The notes beneath the pieces are model-generated. The model made no database searches. It saw nothing but the letters and a program-made list of their open reading frames with translations, and was not told the DNA's origin. Of a stretch of 39,543 bases of DNA, positions 30,257 through 38,536 are shown in pieces. This DNA is from CAYRRR01 sp964426755. Its GTDB lineage: Bacteria; Patescibacteriota; Saccharimonadia; Saccharimonadales; JAGQNJ01. The DNA lies in assembly GCA_964426755.1 (NCBI GenBank), contig CAYRRR010000006.1, forward strand, positions 1 through 39,543, written 5' to 3'. The position numbers were made by a program, and so were the translations under genes. The stretch's first letter is position 1. Each line of letters begins with the position of its first letter.

Positions 30257-31288
30257 ATGGCGATTGAACGAATTGTTAACACAGGTTCAGATGAGACACC
30301 CGAAGAGCAAGAGCTTGAAATTACCTTGCGGCCTCATGATTTTGAGAATTATATCGGCCAGGAACGAATCAAACAAAACTTAAAATTAGCAATTCGGGCG
30401 GCTAATAAACGTGGTGAGCCAATTGATCATGTTTTGCTCTATGGTCCGCCAGGCCTTGGTAAGACTACGCTGGCTACCGTTATCGCAAATGAAATGGGTG
30501 CGCAAATACGGGTGACAAGCGGGCCCGCAATTGAGCGAGCAGGAGACCTGGCCAGTCTACTTACTAATTTGCAGGACGGCGATATTTTGTTTATTGATGA
30601 GATCCACCGGCTGCACCGTAGCGTAGAAGAGATCTTATACAGTGCCATGGAAGATTTCAAGCTAGATATTATGCTAGGCAAGGGCCCGAGCGCAAAAAGT
30701 TTACGGCTTGATTTACCAAAATTCACGATTATAGGTGCCACTACCAGAACAGGCTCTTTGGCGGCACCTTTGCGTGATCGCTTTGGCATGATCCACCGGC
30801 TTGAATTCTATACACCTGATGAAATTGCGCAAATAATTAAAAGAGCATCGAGTATTTTAAACGTAAAAATTGACGATACTGCAGCTAAAAAATTAGCCCG
30901 TCGCGCAAGATTAACGCCACGAATAGCTAACCGGCTGCTAAAGCGCGTAAGAGACTATGCCGATGTTAATGGTGACGGTATTATAGACCACCATATTAGC
31001 AGTAGCGCCCTGAAATTACTTGAGATTGATGAGCTTGGTTTAGATCCGGCTGATCGCCGAATGCTTGAAGCTATTATAGAGAGCTATGACGGTGGGCCGG
31101 TGGGGGTTGATACTATTGCGGCGCTTATCGCAGAGGAGCGGGGTACAATTGAAGATTTTCATGAGCCGTACCTTATGCAGATTGGTTTGATAGAGCGAAC
31201 ACCTCGAGGCCGAAAGGTAACTCCAAAAGCGTACAAGCATTTAGGTAGAAACATGCAATCTGATGAATCTCAACCTTCTTTGTTATAA
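30257..31288 (+). CDS. ruvB: Holliday junction helicase motor RuvB
   Basis: An AAA+ ring motor that drives branch migration. 343 residues: LRPHDFENYIGQERIKQNL at the start, Walker A GPPGLGKTT (about 62-70), Walker B ILFIDEIHRL, sensor 1 IIGATTRTGSL, arginine-finger region APLRDRFGM and the C-terminal winged helix ending GLIERTPRGRKVTPKAYKHLG. TAAAAT (30241-30246) ends 10 nt before the ATG, so a nearly leaderless transcript is possible. A second ribosome supply from the upstream gene, with TAAGGA at 30232, is also possible. Confidence 0.97.
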   Translation: MAIERIVNTGSDETPEEQELEITLRPHDFENYIGQERIKQNLKLAIRAANKRGEPIDHVLLYGPPGLGKTTLATVIANEMGAQIRVTSGPAIERAGDLASLLTNLQDGDILFIDEIHRLHRSVEEILYSAMEDFKLDIMLGKGPSAKSLRLDLPKFTIIGATTRTGSLAAPLRDRFGMIHRLEFYTPDEIAQIIKRASSILNVKIDDTAAKKLARRARLTPRIANRLLKRVRDYADVNGDGIIDHHISSSALKLLEIDELGLDPADRRMLEAIIESYDGGPVGVDTIAALIAEERGTIEDFHEPYLMQIGLIERTPRGRKVTPKAYKHLGRNMQSDESQPSLL

Positions 31289-31296
31289 TGAAACAA

Positions 31297-31905
31297 ATGG
31301 AAACCAACATCAGCGAAGAAACAAACTCAAAGCTATCTCACATTGGCCGGAAATATTTTAAATTTATTGAGTTTGACAAAGATGAACAATTGATTACAGA
31401 AATCAGAAAGCATCCAATAGGACTATTTTTTATCTATCTAACAGGTTGCAGTATTGCGCTCGTCTTTGCTATTCTGCTGTATGTTATCGGGTTTAGTAGC
31501 GGTTTTTCTTCAGCGTTTGATGGTACCGGTATTTCAGGTGATACAGCACGAAGCGTGATAGCCCTGCTAGGATTTATTTTCATTGTAGGTGCGGTAGTCG
31601 TAATGACCATTCAAGCAATCTTATATGTTAATAATGTTATTTTTGTAACCAGCGAAAAGATAGCTCAAGTTCTCTATATTACGTTATTTAATCGCAAGAT
31701 TTCTCAGTTAAGTATAGGTGACGTTCAAGACGTAACAGTAACGCAAAAGGGCGTCTTGGCCCACCTTTTTAATTATGGAACGCTTGTAATTGAAACAGCC
31801 GGCGAACAGCAAAACTACACATTCACCTACATTCCTGATCCATACACTTACTCACGAGCTATAGTGAGCTCTCATGAAGTTAATCTGACAAAGTTTGGCA
31901 ACTAA
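31297..31905 (+). CDS. Membrane protein with bacterial PH-like domain
   Basis: 202 residues with a soluble N-terminus, two membrane helices (about 40-63 and 82-108) and a C-terminal PH-like beta domain (about 110-185; VTSEKIAQVLYITLFNRKISQLSIGDVQDV). I recognise the general bPH2/DUF304 layout; the role is unknown. ATG 31297 is preferred over ATG 31288, because TG-T-TATAAT (31281-31289) covers the first ATG and ends 7 nt before the second. It ends next to the convergent pilus operon (stop codons abut). Confidence 0.75.
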   Translation: METNISEETNSKLSHIGRKYFKFIEFDKDEQLITEIRKHPIGLFFIYLTGCSIALVFAILLYVIGFSSGFSSAFDGTGISGDTARSVIALLGFIFIVGAVVVMTIQAILYVNNVIFVTSEKIAQVLYITLFNRKISQLSIGDVQDVTVTQKGVLAHLFNYGTLVIETAGEQQNYTFTYIPDPYTYSRAIVSSHEVNLTKFGN

Positions 31906-32205
31906 CTACTCGCGGAACGGATTGTCACGGTTTTGGTCAAAAAGCGCTTTCACCTCTACATTGGTAGACTGTAATTCTTGAATTTTTTCAACCGCATTTT
32001 TGTCAATCCTTGCGGGGCGACTCTCGCCTGCTTTTTCGGCAACTGCTGACTCTGATGGTTCTTGGTTAGCTAACGAGTTAATTCGGTATACAAAAAAACT
32101 GAGGATTAATAACGAGCTTACTATAAAAATAAACACTGCGTATGATGCAGCAAAAGCTACTATCCTTTTCATAAACTTATCAAAAATGGCTCTATCTATT
32201 TTCAT
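31906..32205 (-). CDS. Small membrane protein at the end of the pilM-N-O operon (PilP-like position)
   Basis: 99 residues: a short cytoplasmic start, one transmembrane helix (about 17-40) and a periplasmic/extracytoplasmic tail ending VEVKALFDQNRDNPFRE. It overlaps pilO by 4 nt. The position after PilO matches PilP in Gram-negative systems, but the length and sequence do not show the PilP beta domain or a lipobox. It is best described as a pilus-operon accessory protein. Confidence 0.6.
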   Translation of the reverse strand: MKIDRAIFDKFMKRIVAFAASYAVFIFIVSSLLILSFFVYRINSLANQEPSESAVAEKAGESRPARIDKNAVEKIQELQSTNVEVKALFDQNRDNPFRE

Positions 32206-32843
32206 GGCTTTAAATAAATATTAACACTAACATTAAACTTAACCTCCGTACTACGACCGCTTGAGGCTTCTGGTTCAATCTTCACTTTTGATATTTGTGC
32301 GGTACGTCGGTTTTTTTCTAGTTTAGATAAGAAGTTCAAAAAGGCATAATAGTCTTGGTTTCGTGGCGACACAATGGCCATTTCTACGCTGTAGAGGCCT
32401 TTTATGCCCTGCACTGGTTTTGCTTGGCTAATAGTAGGATTGCTTGTTTGCGGTGAAGCTTGCGTGGAGGTACTGCTTTCAGTTTGGGCTGGTGGCGTGA
32501 CCTTGGTTCCTAAGTTTGAGGCTGGGAAGGTAATAGATGCAATCTCAACACCACTTGCTTGAGCTAGTGCAACAACTTCTCGTACGGCCCGAGCCTGATC
32601 TTTATCTTGCGGCACAATTGATTGAGTGATCTCTTCCAGATTGCTGTACCGCTTAATATCATTTTGAGCTTTGATAAGTTCGGTCTGCTGCATTTCTAGC
32701 GCCTGGTTAGTTGCTTTTGCATCAACAAGCGCAGCCGACTCTTTAGATAGTAACTGACTGCCAAAATAGAGCAGGGCAACGAGCATAAGACTGCTAACAG
32801 CAAACAATCCTAACATTACAAAATAGGCACGTTTGCTTGTCAT
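32202..32843 (-). CDS. pilO: PilO-like type IV pilus assembly protein
   Basis: 213 residues with one N-terminal membrane helix (about 8-30), a coiled-coil segment (about 30-75), a Ser/Thr/Gln/Pro-rich linker (about 110-145) and a C-terminal ferredoxin-like domain (LYSVEMAIVSPRNQDYYAFLNFLSKLEKNRRTAQI). This is the layout of PilO, which pairs with PilN to join the cytoplasmic PilM to the outer parts of the pilus. It overlaps pilN by 4 nt. Confidence 0.8.
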   Translation of the reverse strand: MTSKRAYFVMLGLFAVSSLMLVALLYFGSQLLSKESAALVDAKATNQALEMQQTELIKAQNDIKRYSNLEEITQSIVPQDKDQARAVREVVALAQASGVEIASITFPASNLGTKVTPPAQTESSTSTQASPQTSNPTISQAKPVQGIKGLYSVEMAIVSPRNQDYYAFLNFLSKLEKNRRTAQISKVKIEPEASSGRSTEVKFNVSVNIYLKP

Positions 32844-33439
32844 GACCCCTCCTGTGTTCGGCTATTGCTGATAAACATGAACGGGTTGTTTTTGGTAAAG
32901 AGAGCTCTCATAGTTACACGACAGGGGTAGTCCGGATCTGTTGCCTCTTCACAGGTGACTGATACGATATCGACCTGATCGAACAACTTATTTTTAGGGT
33001 CAGTGAGGTTTATCTGAATTTGTGTAGCGGTATTCTGATTGGTCGATCGAGCGGTTAAATCAATGCCGCCTTGAACCTCTGAAATTTCAACATCCGATAA
33101 AATGGTTCCGGGTGGCATGACCGCGCCAACTTGTTTGATAAGCTCCGAAAAAATCACTTGTTTTTGCAATACTTGAACTATGAGCTTTAGGTTGTCAGAT
33201 ATATTCTGTACTTTATCTAGCGTTTCTTCTAGGTCCTGTGCCTTTAGTTCAGCGCGCGTTTCTTCATTAAGCTTGCTGTAACGCCTTGTTTCCATTTGTA
33301 AATATGCTCGACCAACAAAAATTGTGCTACCTGTCAGCAGTAGCATAACGATCAAGCCGATCGTCCAACGAAGAATGATGCTATTTTTATGAGCATATCG
33401 TAAGGACTCTCGGTAGTCATTCGGCAAAAGATTAATCAT
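32840..33439 (-). CDS. pilN: PilN-like type IV pilus assembly protein
   Basis: 199 residues starting MINLLPNDYRESLRYAHKN, the short cytoplasmic INLLP motif by which PilN docks to PilM. One membrane helix (about 24-46), a coiled coil (about 50-90) and a C-terminal ferredoxin-like domain follow. It overlaps both pilM and pilO by 4 nt, so the three are translated together. Confidence 0.88.
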   Translation of the reverse strand: MINLLPNDYRESLRYAHKNSIILRWTIGLIVMLLLTGSTIFVGRAYLQMETRRYSKLNEETRAELKAQDLEETLDKVQNISDNLKLIVQVLQKQVIFSELIKQVGAVMPPGTILSDVEISEVQGGIDLTARSTNQNTATQIQINLTDPKNKLFDQVDIVSVTCEEATDPDYPCRVTMRALFTKNNPFMFISNSRTQEGS

Positions 33440-34512
33440 AGGAGAGGCTCCTTGGGATCGATGAGGCTTAGACCAGCCGTTGTGACAAATAAGCCGGACT
33501 CAGAAGTAGGAACATGCTTAATACGGTCGAACGTAATAATAGACCATGGGTCACAAGACCGTACTGGTAGGCGAAGTGCATTTGTTAGATAGTCGGTGAG
33601 TCCTGGGATATTTGATCCGCCACCAAAGGTAACAACTTGTCCAATTTTTTTATGTTGATCATTCACGCGCTCTTCATAGTAGCGAATCATGCGCTTAATT
33701 TCTTTTGTTAACTCTTCTATGAATGGCTTGATGGCGTCACGAATCTCAGTTTGTTTTTTGCTTAAATTTAGGCCATAGCGTGTTTTAATGGTGTGAGCCT
33801 CTTGGGCGGTAACGTTAAGTGCCTGCATAATGGCGTTGGTATAATGCTCTCCTCCGCCTGATACGGTTCCGGTGACGACTAGATTATTATCGTATATGGT
33901 TATGTCGGTAGAGGCTGCCCCAAAATCGATCAGCACACTTGGAACTTGGTGTTGATCAGTAATATTAAATAGTCGATTTGAAGCACCGGTGGTGGGCTCA
34001 ATCGCAACTACCTCCAGCCCTAAGATTTGAGCAAACTTCATGTACGAATCAATAATTTTACGCGGAACGGCAACTGTTAGCACGCGCCGTTCATTGTTTA
34101 AAGAGTCTACCATTGAATAATCTGTGTAAAGCTCATCTATAGGTGAGGGCAGATATTGCTGCATCTCAGTTTGGATGGCGTCGTGGGTGTCTTTCTCGCT
34201 AATTTCTTTTGGTAAGCTGATGATACGAGAAAAGGTGTACGCACCTGGCACCGAAAAAGCAACACGTCGGGTTGTGATCTCTCCTTCAAGCCCATCACTG
34301 AATAGTTTTTTTGTAGCAGCAGCTACCCCTTCAAAGTTGATGATCTCTCCTTTTTGTATCCATGCTTCTTCATAAGAGGTAAGTCCATAGCCCACAACGC
34401 TATAAGCAGCCTTATCTTTATGGGGTTGTAGCTGCATTACCTTAATGCTTCGAAAGCCAATATCAAGGCCAAACAACGGGCGGTCTTTATAAAAATAAAT
34501 AGTATCAGGCAT
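33436..34512 (-). CDS. pilM: PilM, actin-like type IV pilus assembly ATPase
   Basis: 358 residues with the actin/FtsA-like fold: FGLDIGFRSIKVMQL (phosphate 1) at the start, SVLIDFGAASTDITI (phosphate 2) and VVTFGGGSNIPGLTDYL (adenosine motif). PilM binds the PilN tail in the cytoplasm. The ATG at 34512 (MPDTIYFYKDRP) is preferred to the longer frame from 34548, because the extended -10 TG-C-TATACT (34547 to 34539, minus strand) lies over that upstream start. This gives about 20 nt of leader without SD. Confidence 0.9.
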   Translation of the reverse strand: MPDTIYFYKDRPLFGLDIGFRSIKVMQLQPHKDKAAYSVVGYGLTSYEEAWIQKGEIINFEGVAAATKKLFSDGLEGEITTRRVAFSVPGAYTFSRIISLPKEISEKDTHDAIQTEMQQYLPSPIDELYTDYSMVDSLNNERRVLTVAVPRKIIDSYMKFAQILGLEVVAIEPTTGASNRLFNITDQHQVPSVLIDFGAASTDITIYDNNLVVTGTVSGGGEHYTNAIMQALNVTAQEAHTIKTRYGLNLSKKQTEIRDAIKPFIEELTKEIKRMIRYYEERVNDQHKKIGQVVTFGGGSNIPGLTDYLTNALRLPVRSCDPWSIITFDRIKHVPTSESGLFVTTAGLSLIDPKEPLL

Positions 34513-34578
34513 AGTTTTTAGCGTTAGCGTCTTACAGTAGTATAGCATTCATAATTGGTATAACAGAGATCCTAAATA

Positions 34579-34607
34579 AAATAACCCCGCTACGTACGGG
34601 GTTATTT
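34579..34607. terminator. Terminator of the pilin gene
   Basis: AAATAACCCCG (34579-34589) and CGGGGTTATTT (34597-34607) form an 11-bp perfect stem around CTACGTA. On the minus strand it is followed by a T-rich run (TTTTATTT counting stem ends), so it ends the pilin transcript before pilM. The symmetry makes it usable from both sides. Confidence 0.9.
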
Positions 34608-34624
34608 GTATCTACTAAAACTAA

Positions 34625-35083
34625 TTAATTGTTAAGGCTAGTCTTAGAGTAAGTTCCGCTGCCATCGATTTGGCCTTCAAGTGTGGCAGTTAAAGTGTAG
34701 CCAGAACAGTCAGTAGTTGAGTTATCACAACCACTTGGTGTTGCTACGTATGAATACGAATTAGCTGCAGGCGCACCCACGAGTGTAGCTGATGAGCCTT
34801 TTGGATCTTGCAGAGCTTCGGTGTCAAGACCTTTAAGGTTGTCGCTTCTAAAGGTAGCATCATTAAGACTGGTAAGTGTTGGGTAGCGTCCATTCTGGGC
34901 ATAGTATGCCTCTAGCTGACCATGTAGTGCCTTAATGTCCGTTTGTCGTTCTGTGTCACGACCTTTTTGCTGAATGCCATTAAAGGTTGTAATGACTAAT
35001 GCTGCCAAAATACCGATAACAACGATCACAATTAAGAGCTCCACAATCGTGAAACCTTGCTGTTTTTTGCTTAGTGAAGTCAT
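34625..35083 (-). CDS. Type IV pilin (major pilin candidate)
   Basis: 152 residues. The class III leader MTSLSKKQQG is followed by FTIVELLIVIVVIGILAALV: the prepilin peptidase would cut after Gly10, leaving Phe+1 and Glu+5. The hydrophobic helix then leads to a soluble head with a late Cys pair (GCDNSTTDC) likely to form a disulfide. The start at 35083 is fixed by an SD (AAGGAGGG about 8 nt upstream); the longer frame to 35140 reads through the leader. It has its own promoter, leader hairpin and terminator, so it is probably made in excess over the machine genes. Confidence 0.92.
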   Translation of the reverse strand: MTSLSKKQQGFTIVELLIVIVVIGILAALVITTFNGIQQKGRDTERQTDIKALHGQLEAYYAQNGRYPTLTSLNDATFRSDNLKGLDTEALQDPKGSSATLVGAPAANSYSYVATPSGCDNSTTDCSGYTLTATLEGQIDGSGTYSKTSLNN

Positions 35084-35125
35084 AAGGACCCACCCTCCTT
35101 GTTTTATTTGCTTATCTATTTGACA

Positions 35126-35145
35126 AGACATTTTCTGCAATGTCT
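35126..35145 (-). other. Hairpin in the pilin mRNA leader
   Basis: AGACATT (35126-35132) and AATGTCT (35139-35145) form a perfect 7-bp stem with a 6-nt loop near the 5' end of the predicted pilin mRNA (start near 35150). It probably protects the mRNA 5' end. Confidence 0.5.
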
Positions 35146-35156
35146 AGCTAAGCACA

Positions 35157-35185
35157 ATTATAACCATAAGTGTAACGGCAAGCAA
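35157..35185 (-). promoter_or_regulatory. Pilin promoter
   Basis: On the minus strand TTGCTT (35185 to 35180), 17 nt, TATAAT (35162 to 35157). The predicted leader of about 67 nt carries a hairpin and the strong SD AAGGAGGG. Confidence 0.8.
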
Positions 35186-35199
35186 GCAAATTCTTGAAC

Positions 35200-35299
35200 N
35201 NNNNNNNNNNNNNNNNNNNNNNNNNNNNNNNNNNNNNNNNNNNNNNNNNNNNNNNNNNNNNNNNNNNNNNNNNNNNNNNNNNNNNNNNNNNNNNNNNNN
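35200..35299. other. Assembly gap, 100 N
   Basis: Exactly 100 N between the pilin promoter and the pilC stop codon. Unlike the first gap, the flanking ends share no visible overlap, so the true length is unknown and a small gene could be missing here. Confidence 0.98.
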
Positions 35300-35300
35300 A

Positions 35301-36518
35301 TTACCCGCCAATATTCTTACTCAAAGAGGCAATCGGCCCCATGACGCTAGCGGCTATCAGTCCTACCACGCTACCAAGAACAATTATCATGATCGGTTCT
35401 ATGATAGAGCTCAGTCCGTCCACCGTTGCGGCAACATCCTCTTCATAAAAGTCGGCTACCTTAACTAAGATAGTATCAATTTGTCCGGTTTCTTCACCGA
35501 CGGCAAGCATCTGTGAGACAATGGGCGGAAAGTGGGTGCCTTTAGCGAGCGTTTCTGACAGTTGCTTTCCGTTTTTTACCTCTTTTGCTGCGCTATTGAG
35601 CTCTTCTTCAATAACTTTGTTACCGATAGCCGCACCCGTCACTTCAAGAGCATCTAATACTGCCACCCCTGCAGCCATCAATGAGGCAAATGTACGGGCA
35701 AAACGGGCGATGGCAACTTTGATAACAACCGTTTTAATGATAGGAATGCGTAACAGCAACGCATGAAGTTGCCGTTTGCCTTTAGGGGTTCTTGTATAGC
35801 GTCTCAGTAAAAACAGTGTGATTGTTAGTCCGATTATTATTAGCGGAACATTGCTTCGTAAAAAGTCACTCAGCGACAACATAACTTGAGTATAGATTGG
35901 CAGCTCGGCATCCTCACCACCAAGATCTGTTAAAATACTGCTTATTTTTGGCATAATAAAAACCATAATGCCAAAAAAGGCTGCAACCGTTACTACCAGG
36001 ATTACGACCGGGTATGTCATGGCGCTTTTAATTTTTTTGCGCATGCTGCTATCGCGCTCTATTTGCGTGGCTAGGCGCTTTAATATTTCATCTAAGATGC
36101 CCCCAGCTTCACCAGCCTTCACCATATTGACATAAACGTCAGAGAATACATTTGGGTGTTTTGCAAACCCATCGGCAAGCGGCAAGCCGCTTTCAACATG
36201 CTTACCGATATCACCTATGATTGTTTTAAAGTATTTGTTTGAGGCTTGTAGTTGCAACGTCGATAGTGCTCGATTTAAAGGCACACCAGCCGAAACCATG
36301 GTCGAGAGCTGGCGAGTAAAAATTGCTAAATCTTTCAAAGGAACGCTTCTATGCGCTAAGAACTTAGTTTGAAATCCGTGTTTCATATCAGCCTTAACCA
36401 CAAGCGGGTGAAGACCTTGGTTGCGCAGGGTGGTTATGGCTGCCTCTTTGGTGGGAGCATCCAGCCGGCCAGTGATTGTTCTGCCTTCTTTTTTGGCGGT
36501 ATAGGTAAACTGATCCAT
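35301..36518 (-). CDS. pilC: Type IV pilus inner-membrane platform protein PilC
   Basis: 405 residues with the two tandem GspF/PilC domains: FTRQLSTMVSAGVPLNRAL (about 67-85) and the repeat FARTFASLMAAGVAVLDAL (about 272-290). Three membrane regions lie near residues 165-190, 220-240 and 375-400. It starts 3 nt after pilB, so both are in one transcript, and it ends at the gap. It positions the ATPase below the growing pilus. Confidence 0.93.
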   Translation of the reverse strand: MDQFTYTAKKEGRTITGRLDAPTKEAAITTLRNQGLHPLVVKADMKHGFQTKFLAHRSVPLKDLAIFTRQLSTMVSAGVPLNRALSTLQLQASNKYFKTIIGDIGKHVESGLPLADGFAKHPNVFSDVYVNMVKAGEAGGILDEILKRLATQIERDSSMRKKIKSAMTYPVVILVVTVAAFFGIMVFIMPKISSILTDLGGEDAELPIYTQVMLSLSDFLRSNVPLIIIGLTITLFLLRRYTRTPKGKRQLHALLLRIPIIKTVVIKVAIARFARTFASLMAAGVAVLDALEVTGAAIGNKVIEEELNSAAKEVKNGKQLSETLAKGTHFPPIVSQMLAVGEETGQIDTILVKVADFYEEDVAATVDGLSSIIEPIMIIVLGSVVGLIAASVMGPIASLSKNIGG

Positions 36519-36521
36519 GAC

Positions 36522-38336
36522 TTAGGTCTCTCGCGTCACCCTTAAAATTTCTTCTATACTTGTTTGACCACACAGAGCTTTTACAAAACCATCCATTTGC
36601 ATTGTTAACATGCCGTCAGTTATGGCTTGCTTCTGGATTACATCACTGGTAGCGTTGCTAACAATGAGTTTTTGAATTTCATTTGTGTTCTCGAGCACTT
36701 CGTAAATTCCCATGCGTCCCTTGTAGCCAACGTGATTACAAACATCACAGCCACCGTCATGTGCTTTCCATAGCCGCGTAATGGCTGTTTCGGTAGTCGA
36801 GAGTTCATTGCTTTCTTGTAGTTTTTTAGCCGAGCTGAATTTGCCAATGCCCGCATCACGAGCACGCTGTTCTAATGAGTGAATCCAGGCATGTTTCTCG
36901 GGGTTGTCAATGTGGAAGGCTTCTCTGATTTTAGTAAGCGTTGCTTCATCCGGGGTGTAGCTTTCGCGACATTCAATGCATAGTTTTCGAATAAGACGTT
37001 GACCAACTACGGCACGAATAGTAGAAGCAATCAAAAAGGGCTCAACGCCCATATCAAGTAGGCGTGGCAAAGAGGTGGCAGCATTGTTTGTGTGAAGCGT
37101 AGAAAATACCAAATGCCCAGTTAGGGCGGCCTGGACAGCCAAATTGGCTGTTTCGCCATCACGAATTTCTCCAACCATGATGATATTCGGATCTTGGCGA
37201 AGCAAGGCGCGTAACCCATTCACAAATGTCATGCCGGCTACCGGGTTAACCTGTGTTTGGTTCGCACCTGTCACGCGATATTCAACTGGATCCTCAACTG
37301 TAGAGATGTTGACCGATGGTTTATTAAGCGTGCTTAAGATACTAAATAGACTCGTAGATTTTCCAGAACCAGTCGGGCCAGTTACAAGTATCATGCCGTA
37401 GGGTTGCACAATCGCACGGTTAACTGTTTCAAGTGAGCCGTCCCAGTAGCCCAAGTCCTGCAACTCAAGCGCTTTGGTAGATTCATCTAAAATTCTCATA
37501 ACCACTTTTTCGCCATCCATAATTGGAAGGGTAGAGACACGGAGGGCATAAACCTGTCCGGAGACCTGAATTTTAAAGCGGCCATCTTGCGGTGCTCGTC
37601 GTTCATCAATTTTTAAGTTTGAAAGAATTTTAATGCGCGACACCAGGGCTGCGGTAACTTTTTTTGGCAACCGATTTGCTTCACGCAACACACCGTCTAC
37701 ACGATAACGAATCAATACTACATCTTCGCGGGGTTCAATGTGAACATCACTGGCACCAGCTTTTATAGCGTACTCAATAATAAGGTTAACCGTTTGAGCA
37801 ATAGGCGAATCTTCTGCCAAGTCTTCTGCATTAACATGCTCGGGAGCCTCTTCATCGGTTTTATCTTCGGTAGAAATAACCTTAGTAAGCTCAGTGCCTA
37901 TATTGCCGCGGTATTGGTCTAGGCCGGCTTGAATATTTGCTCGCGTAGCAACGTATGCTTTAACGTTACCGCCCATTTGTTTTTGCAAAAAGTTAATAGC
38001 TTCTATGTCATCGGGATCCTCCAGGGCAACCTTTTTGATACCATCTTGTCCTACCTCAAAAAGGATGACACGATATTGATTAGCGATTCGTTCTGGAATT
38101 AGTTGTAATGTTTGGTGGGGTATTTCTGAGGGCTTTAAATCGATAAATGGCATATCGATTTCTTTAGCGTATAGCTTGGTAAGCTCCTTATCATTTACAA
38201 GATTACTTTTTAGGACTAGATCTTGAAGCGGCTGTTTGGTAGAGGCTGCCTGTTGCTTAAGGGTGGTCAGCTGCTCATCAGTAACTTTACCGGCTCTTTT
38301 TAATAGTTTTTCAACTAAGTTGTCAGATATTCGCAT
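36522..38336 (-). CDS. pilB: Type IV pilus extension ATPase PilB (GspE family)
   Basis: 604 residues: an N-terminal MshEN-like domain, a known c-di-GMP-binding type in some homologues (about 1-150), and the ATPase core with ASDVHIEP, Walker A GPTGSGKST, Asp box, Walker B LRQDPNIIMVGEIRD, His box TLHTN and a zinc tetracysteine site (CIEC near residue 458, CDVC near 540). Between the two Cys pairs there is about 75 residues, with an Ala/Lys/Glu-rich insert, longer than I would expect. With a GGDEF gene in the window, c-di-GMP control of this ATPase is conceivable. No retraction ATPase (pilT) or prepilin peptidase gene is seen here. Confidence 0.94.
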   Translation of the reverse strand: MRISDNLVEKLLKRAGKVTDEQLTTLKQQAASTKQPLQDLVLKSNLVNDKELTKLYAKEIDMPFIDLKPSEIPHQTLQLIPERIANQYRVILFEVGQDGIKKVALEDPDDIEAINFLQKQMGGNVKAYVATRANIQAGLDQYRGNIGTELTKVISTEDKTDEEAPEHVNAEDLAEDSPIAQTVNLIIEYAIKAGASDVHIEPREDVVLIRYRVDGVLREANRLPKKVTAALVSRIKILSNLKIDERRAPQDGRFKIQVSGQVYALRVSTLPIMDGEKVVMRILDESTKALELQDLGYWDGSLETVNRAIVQPYGMILVTGPTGSGKSTSLFSILSTLNKPSVNISTVEDPVEYRVTGANQTQVNPVAGMTFVNGLRALLRQDPNIIMVGEIRDGETANLAVQAALTGHLVFSTLHTNNAATSLPRLLDMGVEPFLIASTIRAVVGQRLIRKLCIECRESYTPDEATLTKIREAFHIDNPEKHAWIHSLEQRARDAGIGKFSSAKKLQESNELSTTETAITRLWKAHDGGCDVCNHVGYKGRMGIYEVLENTNEIQKLIVSNATSDVIQKQAITDGMLTMQMDGFVKALCGQTSIEEILRVTRET

Positions 38337-38467
38337 TTCGTTATAACTCCCGAACTAGGGGCTGTACTACGTTTGTATCGATATTTATTTTCACCATAAT
38401 AATAAGTGGACACATAGTTATCGTTCATTATATAGAAGTTTAATAGCCATAACCAGATTAAATTTCT

Positions 38468-38497
38468 TACTGTACGTGCCGAATAAAAGGTATTATT
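38468..38497 (+). promoter_or_regulatory. Likely recA promoter
   Basis: TTACTG (38468-38473), 18 nt, TATTAT (38492-38497), then about 35 nt of leader with a purine-rich SD (AGAGGTGGAG) before the ATG. The rest of 38337-38536 contains no gene. I see no LexA-like palindrome. Confidence 0.45.
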
Positions 38498-38536
38498 ATA
38501 AGGACACCAAAAGAGGTGGAGAAGGGGACAATCATA

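Noticed and set aside
35194..35448. Plus-strand ORF across the second N gap
   Set aside because: It is built from N and the antisense of pilC.
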